Of a stretch of DNA of 64,000 bases, positions 51,756 through 60,878 are shown piece after piece. Source of the DNA: Streptomyces lincolnensis (GTDB taxonomy: Bacteria; Actinomycetota; Actinomycetes; Streptomycetales; Streptomycetaceae); the NCBI RefSeq assembly GCF_001685355.1, contig NZ_CP016438.1, positions 3,224,001-3,288,000 on the forward strand. The letters run 5' to 3'. The position numbers were made by a program, and so were the translations under genes. The notes beneath the pieces were generated by a model, which was not told where the DNA came from, ran no database searches, and was given only the letters and a program-made list of their open reading frames with translations. Within the stretch, counting starts at the first letter, position 1, and every line of letters begins with the position of its first letter.

Positions 51756-52690
51756 CGGGTGCCCTCCTCACGGTTGCGCAGCAGCCACATCCGCGCCAGG
51801 GCGATGACCGCGATGATCACGAAGAAGATGATGGACATCGCGGAGGCGTAGCCCACGCGGTAGCTGGTGAAGCCCTGTTCGAGGGTGTACTGGACGAAGG
51901 AGCGGGTGCTGAGCTCCGGTCCCGGCGAGAAGTCCATCATCACGACGGCCTGGTCGAAGAGCTGGAGCGAGGCGAGGATCTGGAGCGCGATCACCAGCCC
52001 GGTGATGTTGCGCAGCATCGGCAGGGTGATGTGGACCATGCGGTGCCAGGCGTTGGCGCCGTCCAGCTTCGCGGCCTCGTAGAGATGGTCGGGGATGCCC
52101 TGGAGCGCGGCGAGGTAGAGCAGGAAGCTGAAGCCGACCGTCCACCACAGGGTCATGATGACGATGGCGAGCATCGCGTACGACTTGTCGGTCAGCCAGG
52201 GGGTGTCGAGGCCGAAGGTCTGGTTGATCAGGCCGATGCCCTGGGTGAACAGCCACTGGAACATGTTGGCGGCGACCGTCGAGGGCAGCAGGAACGGCAC
52301 GAAGAAGCACAGCCGCCACAGCCATTTGCCGCGCTCGATGTTGTGGGCGAGCATCGCGAGCAGGAAGGCGAGGACCGTGATGCACGGAACGACCAGCAGC
52401 GTGAAGTACGCGCTGTGGCCGAGGGCGTCCCACATCGCCGCGTCGTTCAGGGCCTCGCGGTAGTTGTCGAGGCCGACGAAACTCGCGCCCTCGCCGGAGA
52501 TGTTGGCGTCCGTGAAACTGAGGTAGACGCCGCGCAGCAGCGGCCAGATCACGAACAGCGCGAAGAGCGCCAGGAACGGGGCGACGAACCAGCCGCCGTG
52601 CTGGAAGCCCTGCTTGCGGCGGACGGTCGCGACGGCGGTCGCGGTTCTGGCACGTGCCGGTACGACGACGGTCTGAGCGCTGGTCGTCAT
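51752..52690 (-). CDS. arabinose/arabino-oligosaccharide ABC permease (MalF-type)
   Basis: 312 aa with six or more membrane segments and the EAA motif YEAAKLDGANAWHRMVHITLP. The ATG at 52690 overlaps the binding-protein stop (ATGA). No ATPase gene is present in the operon, as is usual in Streptomyces CUT1 systems that share MsiK; that ATPase must be encoded elsewhere. Confidence 0.9.
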   Translation of the reverse strand: MTTSAQTVVVPARARTATAVATVRRKQGFQHGGWFVAPFLALFALFVIWPLLRGVYLSFTDANISGEGASFVGLDNYREALNDAAMWDALGHSAYFTLLVVPCITVLAFLLAMLAHNIERGKWLWRLCFFVPFLLPSTVAANMFQWLFTQGIGLINQTFGLDTPWLTDKSYAMLAIVIMTLWWTVGFSFLLYLAALQGIPDHLYEAAKLDGANAWHRMVHITLPMLRNITGLVIALQILASLQLFDQAVVMMDFSPGPELSTRSFVQYTLEQGFTSYRVGYASAMSIIFFVIIAVIALARMWLLRNREEGTR

Positions 52691-54036
52691 GCGACCGCAC
52701 CTCCCTGCGCGGCGGTCCTGCCGTCCATCGGGTTCTTCGAGGCGAGGAGCTTGGTGAGCCGGCTCTTCATGCGGTTCGCCACCGCGGCCGGCTTGGCGGA
52801 GCCCATGGTCGAGGAGACGACGACCGGACCGAGGTCCTGGGCGAGGACGCCGGTGGAGCCCGCGAACCACACCTTCGGCTCGGTGGCCTGGTGGTCCATG
52901 GCGCTCACGTACTCGTTCTGCGGGGTGAGCTTCCGGTACACGGCCGTGGAGAGCGTCGGCGTGTACGCGGGGATGTGGCCGCCGGCCGCCCACTGGAGGG
53001 CGTTCTTGACGACGTAGGCGGCGAGTTCGTGGGCGCCCTCGTTGGCGGCGCCGCCGCGGTCCGCCTGGTGGGGCAGGACGAAGGCGTGCGACTCGGCGTG
53101 GGTGGCCGGCTTGCCGAAGACGGGCGGCAGCGGGGTCGCGCCGTAGTCGAGCTTCGCGCCGGAGAACACCGGTACGGACCAGTTGCCCTCCCAGGTGAAG
53201 GGGGCGCCGTTGATGAACTGTTCGCCGGTGGGGGCGCCGGGGATGACGTACCCGTCGGTGACGTGCCGGCGGAGGAACTCCAGGACCTGGGTGGCCTTGT
53301 CGGCGTCGAAGAGCACCTCGGTGTTGTCCTCGTTGAACCACCGGCCGCCGAGTTGGGTGTAGAACGCGACGAAGAACCACCACTGGAAGTTCTGGTCGTT
53401 GGTCCACAGACCGATCGTCTGGAGCCCCTTCTTCTGGACGGCCTTGGCCTTCTTCAGGACGTCGAACCACTCGTCGGTGGAGGTGACGGGGATCATCCGG
53501 CCGTCGTCGCCGAGCAGGCCGGCCTTCTTCAGCACGTCCTTGCGGTAGAAGCAGAGCTGGACGTGGATGTCGAGCGGGAGGGCGTAGAGCTCGCCGTCGA
53601 TGACACCGCGCCGCCACAGCAGGGGGTTGAAGTCCTGCTCCCGTATCCCGTACTTGGCGAGCAGGCCGACGTCCCAGGGGTCCAGGAGGCGGCCGGGTGA
53701 GAAGCCGGTGACCCGGCCCATGTGCATGACGCCGAGGTCGGGTGCGCGGTTGCCCGCGGCCGCCATGGCGAGTTTGGTGTAGAAGGGGTTGCCCCACTGG
53801 AGGGTGGAGTCCTTGACGTCGATGCCGGGGTTCGCCTTACGGAAGGCGTCCAGCATCGCGATCATGTTGGCGCCGTCGCCGCCGCTGAAGAGGTTCCAGT
53901 AGCGCACCCGGGTGTCCGCGCCGGAGGCGAGTGCGTCGGCGCCGGTACCGAGGGCGGCGAAGCCGAAGCTGCCCGCCACCGCCAGTCCGCCGGCCGCTGT
54001 CAGAAGGTGCCTGCGATTGAGGCCAGGTCGTCCCAT
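52687..54036 (-). CDS. solute-binding protein of the arabinose ABC importer
   Basis: 449 aa. The N-terminus GLNRRHLLTAAGGLAVAG has a Tat-like twin Arg and no lipobox Cys. The fold is family 1 (MalE-like), with ALPLDIHVQLCFYRKDVLKKAG and FTWEGNWSVPVFSG. The ATG at 54036 is preceded by an AGGG-rich site; the longer upstream frame carries no signal and overlaps the promoter. First gene of the operon; substrate by context arabinose oligomers. Confidence 0.88.
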   Translation of the reverse strand: MGRPGLNRRHLLTAAGGLAVAGSFGFAALGTGADALASGADTRVRYWNLFSGGDGANMIAMLDAFRKANPGIDVKDSTLQWGNPFYTKLAMAAAGNRAPDLGVMHMGRVTGFSPGRLLDPWDVGLLAKYGIREQDFNPLLWRRGVIDGELYALPLDIHVQLCFYRKDVLKKAGLLGDDGRMIPVTSTDEWFDVLKKAKAVQKKGLQTIGLWTNDQNFQWWFFVAFYTQLGGRWFNEDNTEVLFDADKATQVLEFLRRHVTDGYVIPGAPTGEQFINGAPFTWEGNWSVPVFSGAKLDYGATPLPPVFGKPATHAESHAFVLPHQADRGGAANEGAHELAAYVVKNALQWAAGGHIPAYTPTLSTAVYRKLTPQNEYVSAMDHQATEPKVWFAGSTGVLAQDLGPVVVSSTMGSAKPAAVANRMKSRLTKLLASKNPMDGRTAAQGGAVA

Positions 54037-54068
54037 TCCCTGCCCTAACTGCTCGATCCACTCTGCAT

Positions 54069-54119
54069 GTTCGACATATCGGATTGCGCTCGTAACTTCG
54101 AACGGGACCGTAGATTCGA
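54069..54119 (-). promoter_or_regulatory. IclR-type operator and shared promoter module of the arabinose operon
   Basis: GTTCGACATATCGGAT (54069-54084) matches the palindrome GTTCGAAATTTCGAAC at 12 of 16 positions. CTTCGAACGG follows at 54096 and TAGATTCGA at 54111-54119. The arrangement and spacing are those of the GH43 pair promoter at 36319-36370. Confidence 0.65.
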
Positions 54120-54245
54120 TGTGTGTTCCCGTCAATGGTTTGGACACGGGGATCGGATGACGTGGGCAGTTGGGGGCGCGTAACCTCGTCGAAGGCCGCC
54201 GCGCGGCCCGACGGAGGGGAGGAGGGGGGCCACCTGAAAGAACGT

Positions 54246-54779
54246 ATGGCCCGGCACATCTCGGCAGTGCGCAGGAAGAAGGAGATGCGCCGGCTCGCCG
54301 GCCTGCTCATCGCTCCTGTCCGGGTCTCCGTCCCCGCGGACCCCGAGGCGCTGTTCGACGCGCTCGTGGACTCCGTCAGCCGGTGGCGGGGGCGCGAGGT
54401 CGTGGTCCGCCGGGAGGTGTTCCCGCCGCACACCGCGAGCGGGCTGTGGCTGGAGGGCGACACCCAGGACGTCGTCGTCGTCGACAAGCGGGCCGCCGTA
54501 TGGCACCAGATCGTGATCTTCTGCCACGAGGTGTGGCACATGCACCAACTCTCCCTGGAGCCCGCCCCGTCCGCCGCCGACGGCACGCCCCGGCCGGTGG
54601 CCGCGCGCACCGACTTCTGCCTCGCCGACGAGCAGGAGGCCGACCGGTTCGGCATGCTCATGAGCGGGCGGCTGCGCCCCTGGCTGGAGATACCCCCGGA
54701 CGCCGTACCGGGCGAGGGCGACCAGGATCTCGCCGGACGCATCGGGGCCGCGCTCAACTACCGCGGGGACCGCGGATGA
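54246..54779 (+). CDS. ImmA/IrrE-like metallopeptidase (TA-type toxin family)
   Basis: About 177 aa. HEVWH in IFCHEVWHMHQL is the zinc HEXXH motif, and a downstream Glu in DEQEADRFGMLM supports gluzincin-like binding. Members cut repressors or act as toxins in toxin-antitoxin pairs. No matching antitoxin HTH is seen next to it. GGAGGAGGGG lies too far for the ATG at 54246, so a nearer CTG or GTG start is possible. Coupled by ATGA with the next gene. Confidence 0.78.
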   Translation: MARHISAVRRKKEMRRLAGLLIAPVRVSVPADPEALFDALVDSVSRWRGREVVVRREVFPPHTASGLWLEGDTQDVVVVDKRAAVWHQIVIFCHEVWHMHQLSLEPAPSAADGTPRPVAARTDFCLADEQEADRFGMLMSGRLRPWLEIPPDAVPGEGDQDLAGRIGAALNYRGDRG

Positions 54780-55954
54780 GCGGCCTGATCAACTACATCA
54801 GCTGCGGCCTGCTCTGGCTCGGCCTCGTGGTCAAGGCCCCCGACCTGATACGCCACCGGCGCGACCCGTACCTGCGGGCGATCTGCGCCGTCCTGGCCCT
54901 GGCCGGCCTGTGCTTCTTCCTCGGCGCCGAACCGACCGTCGCCGCCGTCAACCACCTCAGCGGCATCCCCAACCTGGCCGCACCGCTGACCTACGCGTCG
55001 ATCACCGCGTACAGCGCCGCCTCCCAGATCCTGATCGTCTACTGGCGCGGCGGCCCCCACGTCCACCGCACCAGCCGCCGCTGGATCGCGGCGTACGCCC
55101 TGGTCCTGCTCGGCATCGCGGTCACCTTCGCGCTGGGCGACGCGCCCGTGGAGCGCCGCACCGACCTGGACACCTACTACGCCACCACGCCGTACATCGC
55201 CGAGATGATCGTGCTCTACCTGCTCGGCCATCTCGCCGCGGTCAGCGTCACCGCCTGGTCGGCGCTGCGCTGGGCCCGCGAGGTGAGAGGCCGGCTGCGC
55301 ACCGGACTCCTGGTGCTCGGCGCCGGCACGCTGTGCGGTGCCGGGTACAGCCTGTCCAAGATGGCCGCCGTGATCGCCCGCTGGTGCGGCCGGGACTGGT
55401 CCGGGCTCGGGACGACCTTCTCCCCGGCGGCGGCCGGACTGGGCGCCGTCCTGACCGTCGTGGGCATCCTGATCCCGCTGGTCGGGCCCCGGCTGGCCGA
55501 ATGGCGCCAGGCACAACGGGACTTCGTCCGGCTGGAGCCCCTGGAGCGGGAACTCGACGAACTGCTCACCCGCCGCGCGCTCCGGCTGCCCCGGCCGCGC
55601 TGGGCCTCCCCCACCACGCGGCTGGTGTGGCGGCGGACCAGCATCCACAACGCGCTCGGCAGCCTGGACGCCTTCCTCGACCGTGACCTGTACGAACGGG
55701 TCCTGGACGGCGAGAGACGGACGGCCGCCGCCCCCGGGCAGGCCGAGGCGACCGCCTGGGCCGTGGCCATCACCACGGCCGTCCGGGAGGAACGCGACCG
55801 GGACAGCCCCCTGGTGGCACCCTCGACGGCCGAAGGGCTCGGCGAACCCCCCACCGCCGGCGCCCTCGTGGCCGTCGCGGACGCCCTGGCCGCCTCCCCG
55901 CTCGTCGTGACCGCCCGGCTGCGCCCCGGTACGACCACGACGGGCCCGGCGTGA
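54776..55954 (+). CDS. MAB_1171c-type membrane protein, copy 1
   Basis: 392 aa. About seven hydrophobic segments in the first 250 residues, then a cytoplasmic region. Signature LDTYYATTPYIAEMIVLYLLGH and PNLAAPLTYASITAYSAASQ. NCBI calls such proteins MAB_1171c family putative transporters; the function is unknown. The tandem second copy has the same length and the same signature. Confidence 0.82.
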   Translation: MSGLINYISCGLLWLGLVVKAPDLIRHRRDPYLRAICAVLALAGLCFFLGAEPTVAAVNHLSGIPNLAAPLTYASITAYSAASQILIVYWRGGPHVHRTSRRWIAAYALVLLGIAVTFALGDAPVERRTDLDTYYATTPYIAEMIVLYLLGHLAAVSVTAWSALRWAREVRGRLRTGLLVLGAGTLCGAGYSLSKMAAVIARWCGRDWSGLGTTFSPAAAGLGAVLTVVGILIPLVGPRLAEWRQAQRDFVRLEPLERELDELLTRRALRLPRPRWASPTTRLVWRRTSIHNALGSLDAFLDRDLYERVLDGERRTAAAPGQAEATAWAVAITTAVREERDRDSPLVAPSTAEGLGEPPTAGALVAVADALAASPLVVTARLRPGTTTTGPA

Positions 55955-56018
55955 GCCCGGCACCCGCGGCACCCCCACCCCCCACCGCCGCACGATCGTC
56001 TGAACGGAGTCCCCGGCC

Positions 56019-57197
56019 ATGAGTCTCGTCGTGTATCTGGCGGCCGCGATCTTCGGATCGGTCTGTTTCGTGATCTTCCGCAGCAGACCGCGCGCCGCCG
56101 TACGCAACCCGCTGACCGTGTCCACCTGCGCCGCGATCGTCCTGGGCTCCCTCACCTTCGTCTGCGCCGCCCCCGTCACCCTGGCGGCCGTCAACGACCT
56201 CACCGGCGTCCCCAACTTCGGCGCCCCGCTCACCTACGGCGTGCTCACCGCGTACAGCTGCTCCTTACTCATCCTGCTGATCCACTGGCGGGGCGGCTCC
56301 CCCGAACGCATCCGGCGCCTCGCCCTGCGGGCGGCCGCCGTCTACGGCGCCCTGATCGTCGCCATCGTCACGCTGTTCGTCCTCGCCGACGCGGACACCG
56401 AACGCCTCTCGGACCTGGACACCTACTACGCCACGACCCCGTTCATGCGCGAGATGATCCTGCTCTACCTGCTCGGGCACACCGCGGCGATGGGCGCGAT
56501 GTGCGTCGTGTGCGTCAAGTGGATCCGCGAGGTCACCGGCCTCCTGCGCGCCGGACTCCAGCTCATCCTGGCGGGCGCCCTGCTGGACGTGGTCGGCTTC
56601 CAGTTCACCAAGTACACGGCGGTGGCGGCCCGTTGGACGGGCCACGACCTCGACTTCCTCTCCACCCAGGTCGCCCCGCCCATGGCCTCCCTGGCCGCGC
56701 TCACCTTCTCCCTCGGCTTCGTGCTGCCCCGTCTGCTGCCCGCCGTACGCGCCCACGGCCACGCCGTCGACGCCTACCGCAGCCTCGGCCCGCTCTGGTC
56801 CCGCATCCGGTTCGCCTCCACCGCCCCCGAACCCCCCAGCGTCCGCTGGCAGTTGCCCCAGGACCGGCTGCGCTGGCGCGAAGTGGCCATCCACGACGCC
56901 CTGCTGACGCTCGCCCCGTACTTCGACGACCGGGTCCGCGAACGCGCCCTCGACACGGCGCTGCGCGACGGCCGGGGTGCCCACGAGGCCCGTGTCACGG
57001 CGGAGGCGGCGATGGTGGCCGACGCGGCCCGCAGAGCGTCCGACCGCGAGCAGCCCGCGCCCACCCCGAGCACCTACCGCCTGCACGCCACCGAGGACTC
57101 CGGCACGAACGGCCTGGTGGAACTGGCACGGGCCCTCGACCGTTCGACGCGTGTGACCACCGTGCCCGAAGGTACGGTGCGGGCGACACCTGGCTGA
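56019..57197 (+). CDS. MAB_1171c-type membrane protein, copy 2
   Basis: 392 aa, paralogous to the gene before it: PNFGAPLTYGVLTAYSCS and LDTYYATTPFMREMILLYLLGH align closely, while the C-terminal parts differ more. It likely arose by tandem duplication. Together they may form a complex. CGGAGT precedes the ATG. The FAD oxidoreductase begins 14 nt downstream. Confidence 0.82.
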   Translation: MSLVVYLAAAIFGSVCFVIFRSRPRAAVRNPLTVSTCAAIVLGSLTFVCAAPVTLAAVNDLTGVPNFGAPLTYGVLTAYSCSLLILLIHWRGGSPERIRRLALRAAAVYGALIVAIVTLFVLADADTERLSDLDTYYATTPFMREMILLYLLGHTAAMGAMCVVCVKWIREVTGLLRAGLQLILAGALLDVVGFQFTKYTAVAARWTGHDLDFLSTQVAPPMASLAALTFSLGFVLPRLLPAVRAHGHAVDAYRSLGPLWSRIRFASTAPEPPSVRWQLPQDRLRWREVAIHDALLTLAPYFDDRVRERALDTALRDGRGAHEARVTAEAAMVADAARRASDREQPAPTPSTYRLHATEDSGTNGLVELARALDRSTRVTTVPEGTVRATPG

Positions 57198-57211
57198 ACA
57201 CGAGGAGCTCC

Positions 57212-58630
57212 ATGACCCGGAGAGCTGTCGTCATCGGTGCCGGACTGGCCGGCATGCTGGCCGCGGCCGCACTGTCCGACGCGGCGGACGAAGTGATCGT
57301 CCTGGAACGCGACGACCTGCCCGACGGACCGGAGCACCGCAAGGGACTCCCCCAGGGCCGCCACGCCCACCTGCTCCTGGCGGGAGGCCTGGCCGCGATG
57401 GAGGACCTCCTCCCCGCCACGAGCCCCCGCCGCCTCCTCCTCGACGCCGGCGCCCACGAGATATCCCTCGGCTCCGGCATGATCGGCCACACCTCCGAGG
57501 GCTGGTACCGCCGGTGGCGGCACGACGGCCCCACGATGCTCGCGTGCAGCCGCGCGCTGCTGGACTGGGTCATCCGCACCGCCGTCCTCGACCACTCCAA
57601 GATCCAGATCCGCCAGGCCCAGGTCACCGGCCTGACGGGCACACCCGGCCAAGTCACCGGTGTCCGCCTGTCCACCTCCTCCCCCTCGGGCTCGGGCTCG
57701 GACGAGACGGAACTCGAAGCCGCGTTGGTCGTCGACGCGGGCGGACGCGGCTCGCGCATCACGCACTGGCTGGAGCAACTCGGCATCTCGGGGATCACGG
57801 AACGCACCGTGGACAGCGGCCTGGTCAACGCCACCCGCGTCTACCGCGTGCCCGAGGGCGCCGAACGCTTCCCGATGACCATCGTCTACGCCGACCCCTA
57901 CTCCGGACGCCCCGGGCGCAGCGGAATGATCCTCCCCGTCGAGGGCGGCCGCTGGATGGTCAGCCTCGCCGGAACCCGCGGCGGCGAACCCCCCGCCGAC
58001 CCCGACGGCTTCCTGCGCTACACCCTCGACCTGCCCGACCCCATCGTCGGCCGCCTCATCTCCGGCGCCGAACCCCTCACCGACGTCCACCTCAGCCGCA
58101 GCACGCACAACACCCGCCGCTACCTGGAGAAGGCCCCTCACTGGCCGGAGGGCCTCGTCGTCCTCGGCGACGCGCTCGCCACGTTCAACCCCGTCTACGG
58201 CCAGGGCATGTCCGTCGCCGCCCTCGGTGCGCGGTTCCTCGGCGACGAGGTACGCGACGGCGGCCTCGCCTCCCCCGGGCTGGCCCGGCGCGTGCAGCGG
58301 GGGGCCGCGCGGTCCGTCGAGGCCGCCTGGGCGATGGCCGTCGGGCAGGACGTCTGGTACCCCGACACCCGGGGCGGGCGCCCCACCGCGGCGGACCGCG
58401 TCGTCACCCGCTACTCACGACGCCTGACCAAGGCCGCGACGGGTTCCTACCGGGCCGCGGCGGCCCTGTGGGACGTGAGCAGCCTCGTCTCCGGCCCCGA
58501 ACGCCTGCTCCACCCCACGACCCTCCTCGCCGTCGCCAACGGTTCGCTTCTGCCGCCGCTGTCTGAGCCTCCGCTGAGTTCTGTGGAGCGGGGGATCTTG
58601 CGGGGGTTGGATCGTACGGGGGCTGTCTGA
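57212..58630 (+). CDS. FAD-dependent oxidoreductase (monooxygenase-like)
   Basis: 472 aa, ATG after GAGGAG. FAD-binding GAGLAGMLAAAALS (Rossmann) at the start and the second FAD motif VVLGDALATFNPVYGQGMSVAALGA near 320-345. The fold is like the geranylgeranyl reductase/aromatic monooxygenase group. Substrate unknown. Last gene of a run with the ImmA-like protease and two MAB_1171c proteins; a membrane-linked lipid or small-molecule modification is a guess. Confidence 0.85.
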   Translation: MTRRAVVIGAGLAGMLAAAALSDAADEVIVLERDDLPDGPEHRKGLPQGRHAHLLLAGGLAAMEDLLPATSPRRLLLDAGAHEISLGSGMIGHTSEGWYRRWRHDGPTMLACSRALLDWVIRTAVLDHSKIQIRQAQVTGLTGTPGQVTGVRLSTSSPSGSGSDETELEAALVVDAGGRGSRITHWLEQLGISGITERTVDSGLVNATRVYRVPEGAERFPMTIVYADPYSGRPGRSGMILPVEGGRWMVSLAGTRGGEPPADPDGFLRYTLDLPDPIVGRLISGAEPLTDVHLSRSTHNTRRYLEKAPHWPEGLVVLGDALATFNPVYGQGMSVAALGARFLGDEVRDGGLASPGLARRVQRGAARSVEAAWAMAVGQDVWYPDTRGGRPTAADRVVTRYSRRLTKAATGSYRAAAALWDVSSLVSGPERLLHPTTLLAVANGSLLPPLSEPPLSSVERGILRGLDRTGAV

Positions 58631-59039
58631 CGTCGTGTGTTGGCTGCGGGTGGGTGGGGGCTGGTCGCGCAGTTCCCCGCGGGTGGGCTGTGCGGGTTTC
58701 GCCTTCTGGGGTGCCTTGTTCGGTCGTAGGGCGGCTGCGGGTGCGTTGTGGCTGGTCGCGCAGTTCCCCGCGCCCCTTAGGTAGGGAAAGCCGCCGTCGG
58801 ACATGAGGCGCCCTCCGGGCCGTGGGCGTCTCAGCCGCCCACGGCGGTAAGGGGACGGGGCGGGGGGTGTCCGCCCGCAGCGGCCGGCGTCCAACACGCA
58901 GCACCTCCAGGCCCGACAGCACCGCCGGACCGAGGACGGACACCCCCCGCCCCGGCCCCGACCCACCACACAACCGTGGGCGCTACACACGCCCCCACCG
59001 AACCCGCACAGCGCGCCGCGAGGCATCAGACACACACCC
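58631..59039. other. 409-bp intergenic region with repeats and a long inverted repeat
   Basis: Between convergent FAD oxidoreductase and SMP-30 genes. It holds two copies of the dispersed repeat (58656-58681 truncated, and 58748-58777) and an inverted repeat GGGGCGGGGGGTGTCCG (58857-58873) with its exact complement (58937-58953) around a 63-nt loop. No gene or RNA could be supported here. Confidence 0.8.
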
Positions 59040-59909
59040 TCAGCCGGCGAACGACGGCTGCACCACGCCCCTCCCCGCGTCAGGGACCACCAGCAGGGAG
59101 CCGGCCGTCGGATGGGGGGCGGACAGGCCCGTGCGGGCTGTGGTGATGTAGAGGTCGGTGAGGTCGGGGCCGCCGAAGGCGCAGGCGGTCACGCGGGGCG
59201 TCGGCAGGGACAGGACGCGGTCGAGGACGCCGTCAGGGGTGTAGCGGCGGACGGCGGAGCCGTCCCACAGGGCGACCCATACACACCCGTCGGCGTCGAC
59301 CGTCAGCCCGTCGGGAAAGCCCCCGCCGTCCTCGATCGACACGAAGGGCCTCCGATTCACGGCACGGCCGTCGTCAGTGAAGTCGAAGACGTCGACCCGC
59401 CGCGTCGGGGAGTCGACGTAGTACATCGACCGCCCGTCCGGACTCCAGCCCGTACCGTTGCTGACCGCCACATCGGAGAGCACGACTTCCACGGTCCCGT
59501 CACCCGTGAGACGGGACAGGCTCCCACCCCCCGCCGCCTCGTCGTACCGCATCGTGCCGGCCCACAGAGACCCATCGGGAGCGACAGCCGCGTCATTGGC
59601 GCGACGCCCGGCGACCGGCGCCCGGTGCAGCCACCGGAACGTGTCGTCGGGATCGACCAGCCCCACCCCGTCGCGCAGGTTGAGGACGAGCCCCCCACCG
59701 ACGCGGGGCTTCACGGCCCCGACATGCTGCTCGGTCGTACGGGATGTCCGACGCCCGGAGACCGGGTCGTACGTATGGACCCGGCACCCGAGGATGTCGA
59801 TCCAGATCAGCCGCCCCGCCGCCGCATCCCACGTCGGCCCTTCGCCGAGCGTCGCCTCGGCCCGGACCGCCACCTCGTACGAGGACGTCGTGTGCACGTT
59901 GGACGTCAT
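59040..59909 (-). CDS. SMP-30/gluconolactonase family protein
   Basis: 289 aa, six-bladed propeller type: LGEGPTWDAAAGRLIWIDI near the start, NDAAVAPDGSLWAG and DGLTVDADGCVWVALWDG mark the metal and catalytic regions. It would hydrolyse sugar lactones to aldonic acids. The start overlaps the IclR stop (ATGA), so the two genes are one operon, and the lactonase step fits upstream of the sugar-acid dehydratase. Confidence 0.9.
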   Translation of the reverse strand: MTSNVHTTSSYEVAVRAEATLGEGPTWDAAAGRLIWIDILGCRVHTYDPVSGRRTSRTTEQHVGAVKPRVGGGLVLNLRDGVGLVDPDDTFRWLHRAPVAGRRANDAAVAPDGSLWAGTMRYDEAAGGGSLSRLTGDGTVEVVLSDVAVSNGTGWSPDGRSMYYVDSPTRRVDVFDFTDDGRAVNRRPFVSIEDGGGFPDGLTVDADGCVWVALWDGSAVRRYTPDGVLDRVLSLPTPRVTACAFGGPDLTDLYITTARTGLSAPHPTAGSLLVVPDAGRGVVQPSFAG

Positions 59910-60679
59910 GCCACACTCCGATACCCGAGCCGCTCGGACAACTCCGCCGCCCCCTTGACGGCAAGCTGCTCCAGCTCGACGCGCCGCTCGTCGCTCCACC
60001 GGATCATCGGCACGGAGATGGACATCGCCGCGACGACCCGCCCGGCACGATCACGCACGGGCGCCGCCACGCAGGACACGTCGGGGTTGGACTCGCGCCG
60101 CTCCACGGCGAGCCCCCGCTGACGGATCTCGCTGAGGGCCTCGCGCAGGGCGCCCGGTTCGGTGATGCTGTTGGGCGTCATCGCGATGAGGTCCGCGTCG
60201 TCCGGGATCCGCGCGCTGAGCTCGACGTCGGAGAGGGAGGCCAGCAGCATCTTCCCGACGGAGGTGCAGTGGGCGGGCAGCCGCCGCCCCGCCGCGGAGA
60301 CCATGCGCACGGCGTGCGTGGAGTCGACCTTGGCGATGTAGATGACGTCGGTGCCCTCCAGGATCGCCACGTGGACGGTCTCGTCGCAGGTCTCGGCGAC
60401 GGAACGGGCGACCTGCTGCCCCTCCGCGGCGAGGTCGAGCTGCTCGGCGTACCGGCTGCCGAGCTGGTAGGGACGGACACCGAGCCGGTAGCGTCCGGGC
60501 TGACCGGGCACCGGGACGATGTACGACCGCGCGGAGAGCGTGGTCACCAGTTCGTGCACGGTGGTGCGCGGCAGCTGGAGCCTGCGCACGATGTCGGGGG
60601 CGGAGAGCGTCCCGTCCCCGTCGAGGAAGAGCTCAAGAATGTCGAGAGCCCGGGTCACCGCAGGTACAAGACGTCCCAT
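59906..60679 (-). CDS. IclR family transcriptional regulator of sugar catabolism
   Basis: 257 aa. N-terminal winged HTH (RALDILELFLDGDGTLSAPDIVRRLQLPRTTVHELVTTLS in pattern), then the IclR ligand domain (YIAKVDSTHAVRM, PAHCTSVGKMLLA, AAMSISVP). Likely binds a sugar acid or lactone. A candidate operator lies 50 nt upstream of its own start, and near-identical motifs precede the four sugar operons in this window, so it is the prime candidate for their regulator. Confidence 0.9.
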   Translation of the reverse strand: MGRLVPAVTRALDILELFLDGDGTLSAPDIVRRLQLPRTTVHELVTTLSARSYIVPVPGQPGRYRLGVRPYQLGSRYAEQLDLAAEGQQVARSVAETCDETVHVAILEGTDVIYIAKVDSTHAVRMVSAAGRRLPAHCTSVGKMLLASLSDVELSARIPDDADLIAMTPNSITEPGALREALSEIRQRGLAVERRESNPDVSCVAAPVRDRAGRVVAAMSISVPMIRWSDERRVELEQLAVKGAAELSERLGYRSVA

Positions 60680-60728
60680 GACCGGCCCCCTCCCTTGTGA
60701 CTAAGGCGTCTGCGCTGAAAACTCCGAC

Positions 60729-60744
60729 GTTCGAAATTTCAACA
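60729..60744 (-). promoter_or_regulatory. IclR-type operator at the IclR/LAxTG promoter
   Basis: GTTCGAAATTTCAACA matches GTTCGAAATTTCGAAC at 13 of 16 positions. It lies in the 199-bp gap between the divergent IclR and LAxTG genes and suggests autoregulation. Its first 12 bases are the exact complement of the site at 23167-23178. Confidence 0.65.
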
Positions 60745-60878
60745 GACGATCGGCATGACGAACACAGGCTAGCCACAGACCGTTTGCCCGGGCAATGGGC
60801 GCACCACGTCACTTCCACCCCATCCGTACAACCTTTTCTCACAGCCTTGGTCTTACTCGTGAAGAAATCGTGACGGCG

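Noticed and set aside
56501..57211. N-terminal extension of the FAD oxidoreductase
   Set aside because: The upstream frame overlaps the second MAB_1171c gene in another frame; the ATG at 57212 has GAGGAG and starts right at the FAD motif.
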